Shown piece by piece: positions 12,807 through 19,806 of a DNA stretch of 44,583 nucleotides; within the stretch, counting starts at the first letter, position 1; the number at the start of each line of letters is the position of its first letter. Position numbers and translations under genes: made by a program. The DNA is taken from assembly GCA_964591375.1 (NCBI GenBank), contig CAZQAU010000015.1, forward strand, positions 1 to 44,583, given 5' to 3'. Below the pieces are notes generated by a model. The model searched no databases. It was not told where the DNA came from and saw only the letters and a program-made list of their open reading frames with translations. The stretch is from CAYYYG01 sp964591375 (GTDB lineage: Bacteria > Patescibacteriota > Microgenomatia > UBA1406 > GWC2-37-13).

Positions 12807-13318
12807 ACCCCCACTTCGGGCCGGCACCCGACTGGATCACGCGGTCTGGTGATGGCAAGCTTGAAGGGTATGTGAGCGGCTCTCATTACTCGATCCAGAC
12901 CAAATACTGGGCGAGGGAGGAGCTCAAGCGCCGCCGACAACTGGCTGCATATCGTGCGCGATCGGAGCAGATCGAGCGAGAGCGCGATCGGCTGCTTCGA
13001 GAAATGAAGCATCAGAAGGCATTGCTCGATGCCTTGGCGCTCGGGACGCTGACCTGGACGATCGACAAGGCTACTTTTGATCAGATCAAAGAAAAGGAGA
13101 CACCGATGACGATTGATGAAATGAAACTCAAGATCGAGCAGGACAGCTTGACGGAAACCCAGCGTCCGCTTTGGGACCTGCTGCAGCAGGCGCAGCACAG
13201 TGAGACCGTGATGCTTTGCGATCTCGACAGCGCGAAGAAGAAGCATGCAGAAGCGGTCAAGCGCCGCAAGCAGATCGAAAGCGACCTGAAGAAGCTCGGC
13301 TGGCGGAAGCGCCGCTGA
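12803..13318 (+). CDS. coiled-coil hypothetical protein (171 aa)
   Basis: GTG 12803 overlaps the preceding stop (GTGA). Residues about 35-75 (REELKRRRQLAAYRARSEQI) and 105-165 (ETQRPLWDLLQQAQHSETVM, then AKKKHAEAVKRRKQIESDLK) are long charged coiled coils. An internal ATG at 13105 (MTIDEMKLKI) with an AAGGAGA site could give a separate 70-residue product. No family recognised. It directly precedes the SNF2-type helicase. Confidence 0.65.
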   Translation: MNPHFGPAPDWITRSGDGKLEGYVSGSHYSIQTKYWAREELKRRRQLAAYRARSEQIERERDRLLREMKHQKALLDALALGTLTWTIDKATFDQIKEKETPMTIDEMKLKIEQDSLTETQRPLWDLLQQAQHSETVMLCDLDSAKKKHAEAVKRRKQIESDLKKLGWRKRR

Positions 13319-13319
13319 C

Positions 13320-14951
13320 ATGATCCTCGACTATGTCGACAGTACCCGGAGCTTCGTGCTCCGGGTGCCTCGCTCCGATGCGGACGAGATACGCACCCTG
13401 ATGACCGAACACGGTCTCGACTTTTCACAACCGGCGTCGACCCCATCGACCGCGGTGCTGTTCACGCGCGAACCATTCGCTGCAGCATCCTTCTTCCGCT
13501 ATGCGACACCGTACGCATACGCTCAACTGAAAGGGATTGTCGATGAAATCGAAAAATCGCAAGCGCCAGGCTCGAACCTCCACATCAAGTGCCCGCCGGA
13601 CCAGGAGCTCTGGCCCTTCCAGAAAGCGAACATCGAGTATGCGCTCGGGCGAACTAATGTTCTCGTTGGTGATCAACCGGGGCTGGGCAAAACTCCGACT
13701 GCGATCTGTTTCGCCAACGAGATCGGAGCTAAAAGAGTTCTGGTCCTTTGCCCAGCGAATATACGCCTCCAATGGGTGAGGCGGATCAGAGAGTGGACGA
13801 CCATGTCCTGGCCCTACCACATTCATCCGATCCTCACTAGCCGGCATGGCGTTCACCCTAGCGCGCAATGGACCGTCGTGTCCTACGACCTGGCTCGCAC
13901 GCCGGCCATAGGGCGCGCGCTCGCTGCCGGCACCTACGACCTGCTGATCCTGGACGAGGCTCATTACCTCAAGGAGAGCACGAGTGGGCGCACGCGCGCA
14001 GTGTTCGGCGGCGGCAAGAACCGCGAATTTGAGCCGCTCGCGCATCGCGCCGGCTATACGATGGCGCTGACAGGCACTCCGCTCCCCAACCGACCGCGGG
14101 AAGCCTATACTCTGGCGCGCGGTCTCTGCTTCGATGCGATCGACTGGATGTCGGAAGACGACTTCAAGGAGCGCTTCAATCCGTCGCTCCGCCGCGAGAT
14201 CATCACACCGACTGGTGAGCGCAAGTTCTACATTGACGAGCGCGCCGGCCGACACTTCGAGCTGCAGAACCGGCTTAGGAATTATTTCATGTGCCGGCAC
14301 ATGAAGCGCGAGGTGATGACCCAGCTCAAGATGCCGGTGTATGACATCGTCCACGCGGAGGAGGACAGCCTGGTGAAGCAGGCGCTGGAGGCCGAGAGCC
14401 TGCTCGATATCGACCCCGAGAACCTGGAGGGCGCAGACGCGGAAGCCCTCGGCCATGTCGCAGTGGTGCGCCGGATGATGGGCATCGCGCTGGCTCCGCA
14501 GGCTGCCGAGTACGTCAAGATGCTGGTCGAGGGCGGCGAAGAGAAGGTGGTGCTGTTCGCGTGGCACATCGAAGTGCTGAACATCCTGCAGGAAAAGCTT
14601 GCCAAGTACGGGGTGCTTCGCGTAGATGGGAGCACGTCCCCGAAGAAGAAGGAAGCGCTGGTCGAGCGCTTCATCAAGGAGCCAGAACAGCACGTCATGC
14701 TCGGCAACATTCAATCCATGGGTACAGGTACAGACGGGCTGCAGCTCGTCAGCTCGCACGCGGTGATCGCGGAAGCGTCCTGGACCCCAGGAGAAAATAT
14801 CCAGTGCTTCGATCGTCTGGACCGAGGTGGGCAAACACGAACGGTTCAGGGAGACATCATCGTTGCTCCGGGGTCATTCTCGGAGAAGGTCCTTGCGTCT
14901 GCGCTGCGCAAGAACCAGGTCATTGACAAAGCGCTAGATAGGAGAATGTAA
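13320..14951 (+). CDS. SNF2-family DNA helicase/translocase
   Basis: 543 aa. Superfamily 2 motifs are in order: Walker A GDQPGLGKT (117-125), DEAH (212-215, LLILDEAHYLK), TGTP (251-254), and in the second RecA domain GILRVDGS-like (VLRVDGSTSPKKK) and QCFDRLDRGGQTR near 500, the SNF2 motif VI. The PGLGKT and TGTPLPN style resembles SMARCAL1/HARP-type annealing helicases. Likely role: remodelling replication or recombination forks. It lies between small coiled-coil genes in a same-strand run with one- to eleven-base gaps. Phage SNF2 proteins of this type are common in replication modules; the exact activity is inferred. Confidence 0.9.
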   Translation: MILDYVDSTRSFVLRVPRSDADEIRTLMTEHGLDFSQPASTPSTAVLFTREPFAAASFFRYATPYAYAQLKGIVDEIEKSQAPGSNLHIKCPPDQELWPFQKANIEYALGRTNVLVGDQPGLGKTPTAICFANEIGAKRVLVLCPANIRLQWVRRIREWTTMSWPYHIHPILTSRHGVHPSAQWTVVSYDLARTPAIGRALAAGTYDLLILDEAHYLKESTSGRTRAVFGGGKNREFEPLAHRAGYTMALTGTPLPNRPREAYTLARGLCFDAIDWMSEDDFKERFNPSLRREIITPTGERKFYIDERAGRHFELQNRLRNYFMCRHMKREVMTQLKMPVYDIVHAEEDSLVKQALEAESLLDIDPENLEGADAEALGHVAVVRRMMGIALAPQAAEYVKMLVEGGEEKVVLFAWHIEVLNILQEKLAKYGVLRVDGSTSPKKKEALVERFIKEPEQHVMLGNIQSMGTGTDGLQLVSSHAVIAEASWTPGENIQCFDRLDRGGQTRTVQGDIIVAPGSFSEKVLASALRKNQVIDKALDRRM

Positions 14952-14952
14952 C

Positions 14953-15120
14953 ATGGACGATGTTCTCGCACCCATCCAAGCGGCGGAAGGCAGCAGTCCT
15001 CCGATTGCTCCGCCTCCGGCTACTCCGGCGGCCCCCGAGAAGGGCTCACCGGAATGGCTGATCCAGCAGATCGAACAGCTTCAAGAGAAGATGGACCGCA
15101 TCATCAAGCGGTTCATGTAA
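14953..15120 (+). CDS. small Pro/Ala-rich protein with C-terminal helix (55 aa)
   Basis: ATG 14953 with AGGAG nine bases upstream, directly after the helicase stop. Starts MDDVLAPIQAAEGSSPPIAP, Pro-rich to about residue 30, then a helix (PEWLIQQIEQLQEKMDRIIK). The architecture suggests a tethered interaction helix. Unknown function. Confidence 0.65.
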   Translation: MDDVLAPIQAAEGSSPPIAPPPATPAAPEKGSPEWLIQQIEQLQEKMDRIIKRFM

Positions 15121-15136
15121 CACCCAGGAGGGACGG

Positions 15137-15403
15137 ATGGACGAGAACCACGACATCGTATTCGCGTTGAACACCGCAGCTCAGAGCTGCCCGGATGTGC
15201 TGATCGCTCGTCTCGCAAAGGAGGCGGCGGCCGAGCTGAAGCGCTCGATCACCGCGGTCGAGGTCTGTCCGTCCCTCTTCAATCTGAAGCAGCTCAATGC
15301 CAGCGCTGTTCGAGCGATCAACGTCTGGAAGAAAATTCCCCCCATCACGGGCGGCAACACTCCGTCGGGCACCCTGCCCGAGGGTGCTCTGCTCGCAGCA
15401 TAG
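15137..15403 (+). CDS. small hypothetical protein (88 aa)
   Basis: ATG 15137 with AGGAGG six bases upstream. A helical protein (ARLAKEAAAELKRSITAVEV) with a Gly/Thr/Pro-rich tail. Not recognised. Confidence 0.7.
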   Translation: MDENHDIVFALNTAAQSCPDVLIARLAKEAAAELKRSITAVEVCPSLFNLKQLNASAVRAINVWKKIPPITGGNTPSGTLPEGALLAA

Positions 15404-15413
15404 GAGCTTGACC

Positions 15414-15734
15414 ATGAAACCAGCACAGAATTACCGGGCCGGCCGCCGCAACACATTCCTTCGGGTCATGAAGCTCGACTGGGGGAACGGCTGGGCGGTG
15501 GCCGCCAACCGGGCTGCCCGGCTCGATGAACGCCGGAAGTGGGTGCGCGAGGGCCAGAGGGCCGTCGGCAAGGCCCTGGCCGCCGCAGACGTGCTCTACC
15601 ATGGCGTCCGGCACGACATCGTGGCCCTGAGAGCCCTGCGCGAGCACTGGGCCACCCAGGTGCCCTGTAGCCGGCGCATGCGCAGCCGGATGCTGAAGCA
15701 GCTCGATCTTGACTTGCGCTCGGCGAGGGCGTAA
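15414..15734 (+). CDS. basic hypothetical protein (106 aa)
   Basis: ATG 15414 with AGGAG about eight bases upstream; the longer frame to 15297 lacks a site. Strongly basic helical sequence (RRNTFLRVMKLDWGNGWAVA ... RRMRSRMLKQLDLDLRSA), so a nucleic-acid-binding role is possible. The 154 bases that follow contain only a weak GTG frame (15755-15892) without a ribosome site, and I call no gene there. Confidence 0.65.
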   Translation: MKPAQNYRAGRRNTFLRVMKLDWGNGWAVAANRAARLDERRKWVREGQRAVGKALAAADVLYHGVRHDIVALRALREHWATQVPCSRRMRSRMLKQLDLDLRSARA

Positions 15735-15888
15735 GCACCATCGGGACTGGCTGCGTGGGCGGACAAGGAGCGGCTGAGGTTAGGGGGCACCCGATCCCTG
15801 GCCGGACCTCCTCGAAGCTGGTGGCTGCGTACGGGTCACCTGGGGCACCATCCCCGCGGTCCCACTCACTCAACGGAGGACGAAGATC

Positions 15889-16521
15889 ATGATCACAGGC
15901 GGTAAGGTTACATTCGGTCGCACGGTGCAGCCCGCACAGTACGAAACCAAACGCGCGGAAGTCGAAATCCATTTCACGATCGCGGAAGGCGCCGGCCCGG
16001 AAGCCGAACAGGCGGAGCTCAATGCTGCCGCTGAGATGGCTCAGGCCAAAGCCCTGGAGCTCGTCGGCTTGCGGAAGGCGGACAGGCCGGCGGCAGAGCC
16101 TGCACCCGCACAGACAAAGGCGGACAAGCCGGCGAAAGCGGACAAGCCGGCAGAGGCTCCGAAGCAAACGAAGTCGAAGGCCGATCTCGAAGCCGAGCTG
16201 AAGGCACAGCTTGCGGCGAAGGAAGCTGCAGCTGCGAAGTCTGCGGCCACGGTTGAGGACCCGGCGCCGAACATCAGCACCACCCCGGAGGACCGCAAGG
16301 ACCCGGCGGCGGTCGATGACGATCTCTTCAAGGCTGACGAGACGCCGCCGCAGATCACGGACGCAGACCTGCGCACGCGGATCACGAAGCACAACGAGAA
16401 GATCAAGAACGGACCTGCGATCCGCACACTGATCGCCAAGTATGTGAAGGCCGGCCAGGGGGCGAACGACATCCCCATGGACAAGCGGCAAGCATTCCTG
16501 ACCGAGCTGGAAGCGCTCTAG
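15889..16521 (+). CDS. conserved early protein with Ala/Lys-rich linker (210 aa)
   Basis: ATG 15889, with GGAGG nine to ten bases upstream. The N-terminal 55 residues (MITGGKVTFGRTVQPAQYET, then KRAEVEIHFT) look like a small beta domain that recurs in phage replication/recombination clusters. The middle is an Ala/Lys/Pro linker (about 70-150). The C-terminus (LIAKYVKAGQGANDIPMDKR) is a helical domain. The two-domain, linker-joined form suggests a protein-interaction role with the downstream Cas4-like nuclease and ssDNA-binding protein; function not established. Confidence 0.7.
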   Translation: MITGGKVTFGRTVQPAQYETKRAEVEIHFTIAEGAGPEAEQAELNAAAEMAQAKALELVGLRKADRPAAEPAPAQTKADKPAKADKPAEAPKQTKSKADLEAELKAQLAAKEAAAAKSAATVEDPAPNISTTPEDRKDPAAVDDDLFKADETPPQITDADLRTRITKHNEKIKNGPAIRTLIAKYVKAGQGANDIPMDKRQAFLTELEAL

Positions 16522-16619
16522 CCCCAGGAACGACGGGGGGGTCTCCGGTAGGGAGCCATGGCGACACGAAAGAACCGCCCCGTCACACCATTAACCGCCG
16601 TTTAACACAGGAGACAGAA

Positions 16620-16784
16620 TTGCCCGCCGAGTCCGGAAGCGACGGATGGCCGACGAAGCGGGGACTAGAGGTGCCGTCCGGAGGCAGCCAGCCGACCCCC
16701 TCAGAGCTGGACGCGAACGCCGTAAGGACCAGGCGTGACAGTCGGGAGAGACCGGCGCACCTAAACCCGCCTAAACGGAGTTGA
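16620..16784 (+). CDS. possible small protein in 265-base gap (54 aa)
   Basis: A TTG at 16620 has AGGAG seven bases upstream and opens a frame ending TGA 16782-16784, just before the next gene. The sequence (PAESGSDGWPTKRGLEVPSG ...) is polar and low complexity. The region 16522-16786 otherwise holds nothing I can name. Low confidence. Confidence 0.3.
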   Translation: MPAESGSDGWPTKRGLEVPSGGSQPTPSELDANAVRTRRDSRERPAHLNPPKRS

Positions 16785-16786
16785 GA

Positions 16787-17140
16787 ATGAACGAGCCCGT
16801 AGACACTAGTGACGAAGCCTGCGCCGTCGCCTGCATGTTGGTTTCAAACCCACAGGGCGCCTTTCGCACAGACGGGGACGGCTGGCAAAAGCGCGTCAAC
16901 GACCTGATCCGCGCGCTGCGAGACGAGCGCAACGACGCCGCGAACCTTGTGCGCCGCGCTGGATACGAGGCTCCAAGGCCGGAATACACAGAATTAGTAG
17001 GCTCTTACGAGCACCAAATGCCGCCCGCCGTGCCCGTAAGAGCACATTGCCCCGTGTGCGGCGGTCCCGACACCGACGACTGCGAGCGCGACGATTGCGG
17101 GCTTATGCAAGCCCAATATCGAATGCCGCGACAGAGTTAA
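16787..17140 (+). CDS. small protein with Cys-rich C-terminus (117 aa)
   Basis: ATG 16787 with GGAG eight bases upstream. Helical N-terminal part (WQKRVNDLIRALRDERNDAA) and a C-terminal HCPVCGGPDTDDCERDDCG that can form a zinc-binding knuckle. Unknown; likely a nucleic-acid or protein-contact module. Confidence 0.7.
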   Translation: MNEPVDTSDEACAVACMLVSNPQGAFRTDGDGWQKRVNDLIRALRDERNDAANLVRRAGYEAPRPEYTELVGSYEHQMPPAVPVRAHCPVCGGPDTDDCERDDCGLMQAQYRMPRQS

Positions 17141-17175
17141 ACCGCCGTAACCGCAGTTCACAACAGGAGATGACG

Positions 17176-18342
17176 ATGATCGTAGAAGCACTCCCCGCAC
17201 ACTCTCCGCTCGGCGCCTCCGGTGCAGAGCGCTGGATGAATTGCCCTGGCAGTGTCGCGCTGCTCAAGCATCTGCAGCTCCCGCCCAGCGACGACCCCGA
17301 CTATCGCAAGGAAGGCAGCGCTGCACATGAGGCTGCAGCCGAGGTGCTGCTGAAGGACCTGGAGACCTGGGAGGTTGTTGGCGCGGTATACGAGGACGTG
17401 GAGATCACCGCTGACATTGCGGAGGCGATCTTCGTCTATGTTGATGAATGCCGCTCGATCATGGCTGAGGCCGCTGTCATCTTTATCGAGGAGAAGATGC
17501 ATCACCCGCAGGTCCACAAGATGTATTTCGGCACAGTCGACTTCGCCGCCGTGATCCCATCGCAGCGCCTGCTCAAGGTGCGCGACTACAAGCACGGCGA
17601 AGGCATCGTTGTGGAGCCCTACTGGAACCCGCAGTTTCTCTACTATGCCTATGGCATCCTGCTCCTGTACCCGGACGTAGACACGATCGAGGTTGGCGTC
17701 GTCCAACCGCGCATCTGGCACCAGGATGGTCCGGTGCGCACGTTCACGTTGACCGCGGACCAGCTCCGTCGCTGGGTCGAGGACGAACTTGTGCCGGCGA
17801 TGAATGCGACGGAGGTGGACAATGCGCTCGACGCCGGCAAGTGGTGTCGCTTCTGCCCGGCAAAGCTAGTCTGCCCGATGCAGAAGGCACTCTTCGGCGC
17901 CGCCATGAAGGCGGACCCACGCGAGATTGTGAACCTGTCCGACGAGGAGTTTGGCCGCAATTACCAGTATATCGAAGCGGTGAAGCAATACATCGCTGCA
18001 GCCGAGAAGGAAGCCTACCGTCGCCTGTTTACTCTCGGCCGCGAGATCGAGGAGATCAAGCTCGTCTACAAGAAGGCGAACCGCGTGCTCAAGCCGCAGG
18101 CCGAGGGCATCTTCAAAGCACGCTTCGGTGAGCAGGCGTATGTCCCGGCCAAGATCAAGTCACCAGCCGAGCTGGAGAAGATCAGCCCGGAGGCGAAGAA
18201 GTTGGTGCACGAATGGGCCTACACTCCGCAGTCCGGGCTGACGGTCGCCCTGAAGTCGGACAAGCGGGTGGCAGTCAAGGTGCAGACGGCATCGGAAACT
18301 TTCTCGAACCCGCATGTTGACACGGAGGTGCAGACGGACTAG
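17176..18342 (+). CDS. DUF2800 protein, Cas4/RecB-like PD-(D/E)XK nuclease
   Basis: 388 aa from ATG 17176, with AGGAG seven bases upstream; ATG 17170 is too close to the site. The start HSPLGASGAERWMNCPGSV is the DUF2800 signature. FGTVDFAAVI...LLKVRDYKHGEG supplies the Asp...Asp-x-Lys core of the PD-(D/E)XK fold, and CRFCPAKLVC holds clustered Cys residues as in Cas4-type Fe-S nucleases. Members act as phage recombination or resection exonucleases. Directly followed by a DUF2815 ssDNA-binding protein, a pair that commonly travels together in phage replication modules. Confidence 0.88.
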   Translation: MIVEALPAHSPLGASGAERWMNCPGSVALLKHLQLPPSDDPDYRKEGSAAHEAAAEVLLKDLETWEVVGAVYEDVEITADIAEAIFVYVDECRSIMAEAAVIFIEEKMHHPQVHKMYFGTVDFAAVIPSQRLLKVRDYKHGEGIVVEPYWNPQFLYYAYGILLLYPDVDTIEVGVVQPRIWHQDGPVRTFTLTADQLRRWVEDELVPAMNATEVDNALDAGKWCRFCPAKLVCPMQKALFGAAMKADPREIVNLSDEEFGRNYQYIEAVKQYIAAAEKEAYRRLFTLGREIEEIKLVYKKANRVLKPQAEGIFKARFGEQAYVPAKIKSPAELEKISPEAKKLVHEWAYTPQSGLTVALKSDKRVAVKVQTASETFSNPHVDTEVQTD

Positions 18343-18381
18343 AACACCAGGACTACCACACTTCACACAAGGAGAACGACA

Positions 18382-19068
18382 ATGGCTGAAGCAACTCAGA
18401 TTTTCTCGTACACCACGGTCGCACCGACGGTGACTGCCCATCCCCACTTCCTCGAAGCTGTCAAATTCAAGCGTGGCGGCAAGGAGACCGGCGAAGCTAA
18501 GTACAGCGGCGTCTGGGTCTTTGAACCGGACAGCCAGGACCTGAAGAACCTGAAGGCGAAGGCGGCGGAAGCGGCGCGCGCGAAGTGGCCCGGTCGGTCA
18601 CTCTCCGAGCTCCAGTTCCCGTTCAAGGATGGCACCGCCGAGTGTGCGAAGCGTGTCGCGAAGATGAAGGCGGAAGGCAAGGAAGACGACGGCAAAGGCG
18701 ACTTCCAGATCGGGAAGGTCCTGATGAAGGCCAGCTCGAAGTTCCAGCCGAAGCTGTCCGTGTGGCTGCCGGGTGCGAAGGCGCCGGTCGAGTTGACCGA
18801 CGAGACCGCATTCAAGACGCACGGTGGCAAGTTCTACTTCGGCGTCAAGACGATGGTCGAAGTCAACTTCGTGCCGTACGATGCCGTCCGCGAGGGCGAC
18901 AAGGATGGTGTGACCGCCTACGTCCAGCAGGTTTGCTCGATCAACCAGGGTGAACGCCTTGCCGGCGCCCGCTCTGCGAGCGAGACCTTCAAGGGCTACA
19001 GCGGCGCCGTGAAGAACGAAGACCCCACGGGCGGTGCTGCCGCCATGGACGACGAAATTCCTTTTTAG
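18382..19068 (+). CDS. ssb: DUF2815 single-stranded DNA-binding protein
   Basis: 228 aa, ATG 18382 with AAGGAG eight bases upstream. The body matches the DUF2815 style (FLEAVKFKRGGKETGEAKYS, QVCSINQGERLAGARSA). It ends in the acidic tip AAAMDDEIPF, the typical SSB tail that recruits partner proteins. Likely coats ssDNA during replication. It lies between the Cas4-like nuclease and an inserted HNH gene. Confidence 0.88.
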   Translation: MAEATQIFSYTTVAPTVTAHPHFLEAVKFKRGGKETGEAKYSGVWVFEPDSQDLKNLKAKAAEAARAKWPGRSLSELQFPFKDGTAECAKRVAKMKAEGKEDDGKGDFQIGKVLMKASSKFQPKLSVWLPGAKAPVELTDETAFKTHGGKFYFGVKTMVEVNFVPYDAVREGDKDGVTAYVQQVCSINQGERLAGARSASETFKGYSGAVKNEDPTGGAAAMDDEIPF

Positions 19069-19080
19069 GAGTTTTTTGTC

Positions 19081-19476
19081 GTGGTGGAAGAATGGAAGGG
19101 AGCGCCTAGTTTGCCAGAATACGAGGTTTCGTCATTCGGGAGAATTAGGCGTATTCCTTACGAAGCCCCTATGCCGCGGGGAGGTACCAGAGTTTATGGT
19201 GGCAAAGCTCACCGTGGACAGTGGGACCACAAGAGTAAGCGTAGGATTTTCGTATTCAAGGACCGGACCTACAAGGTGCACCAACTTGTTTGTGTGGCTT
19301 TCAATGGTCCGAAGCCATTTCCTGAAGCAATTGTCATGCACAACGATGAAGATGGGGATAACAACGTCCCTTCTAATTTGAAGTGGGGCACGCAGAAGGA
19401 GAACTTGAATTACCCGGGCTTTCGTGATTACGCTAAAAGAACGTGCCGATCAAAGATGTCTAGTACACCGTTCTGA
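19081..19476 (+). CDS. NUMOD4/HNH homing endonuclease
   Basis: 131 aa from GTG 19081, with AGGAG about nine bases upstream. The N-terminal EEWKGAPSLPEYEVSSFGRI is a NUMOD4 DNA-binding motif. VHQLVCVAFNGPKPFPEAIV then MHNDEDGDNNVPSNLKWGTQ is the HNH_3 core (His...Asn...Asn-Leu-xW-xT). The sequence is more AT-rich than its neighbours, as expected for a recently acquired selfish gene. Such enzymes cut cognate sites in related genomes and spread with flanking DNA. It sits between ssb and a small gene preceding polA. Confidence 0.88.
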   Translation: MVEEWKGAPSLPEYEVSSFGRIRRIPYEAPMPRGGTRVYGGKAHRGQWDHKSKRRIFVFKDRTYKVHQLVCVAFNGPKPFPEAIVMHNDEDGDNNVPSNLKWGTQKENLNYPGFRDYAKRTCRSKMSSTPF

Positions 19477-19494
19477 GTTAAGCTCCCAGAACGG
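19468..19494 (+). terminator. hairpin overlapping HNH stop codon
   Basis: CCGTTCTG (19468-19475) pairs perfectly with CAGAACGG (19487-19494) across an 11-base loop; the HNH TGA lies inside. No U-run follows, so it may protect the mRNA or weakly attenuate rather than terminate. Homing endonuclease genes in phages often carry such structures that limit expression. Confidence 0.45.
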
Positions 19495-19530
19495 TGACGC
19501 GCGACGCGGTTGGGGAGCCGCTAGCGCAAA

Positions 19531-19563
19531 GGGGAGCGGTAGGTCTAGTCACCACCGCTCCCC
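19531..19563 (+). terminator. strong hairpin between HNH gene and next gene
   Basis: GGGGAGCGGT (19531-19540) pairs perfectly with ACCGCTCCCC (19554-19563) across a 13-base loop. It lies in the 120-base gap between the HNH gene and the 69-aa gene. No T-run follows. Could be a transcription attenuator or a boundary mark of the HNH insertion. Confidence 0.45.
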
Positions 19564-19596
19564 ACATCCCCTCCCCCATCAGTGGAGCACACCATC

Positions 19597-19806
19597 ATGG
19601 ACATCACAGCAGAACTACACGGCTGGCGTCTCGAAAAAGGACACGCGCTGCGCCCATTCCCTCACTATAGCGGACGCATCAAGGGGGACACCCGGCGTCG
19701 TTTTAGAGACGGAGACACGGTCTTCACGTCCCAGATCATTAAAGTCGAGGGCGACATCCTCACCACTCGCTACAGCGTATACAAGCTCGTAGGTCCCGGC
19801 CGGTGA
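19597..19806 (+). CDS. small hypothetical protein upstream of DNA polymerase (69 aa)
   Basis: ATG 19597 with GGAG about ten bases upstream; GTG 19582 is an alternative. Beta-rich sequence (RFRDGDTVFTSQIIKVEGDI) without a known family. It overlaps the polymerase start as GTGA, so the two are translationally coupled. Confidence 0.65.
   Translation: MDITAELHGWRLEKGHALRPFPHYSGRIKGDTRRRFRDGDTVFTSQIIKVEGDILTTRYSVYKLVGPGR

Noticed and set aside
13425..14834. 469-codon minus-strand open frame opposite the SNF2-type helicase
   Set aside because: Antisense shadow. The plus-strand frame carries every helicase motif; the reverse frame has none and is His/Asp/Arg-rich.
15755..15892. 45-codon GTG frame before the 15889 gene
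   Set aside because: It ends in a tempting ATGA overlap but has no ribosome site, and its composition is Gly/Pro/Ser-rich low complexity.
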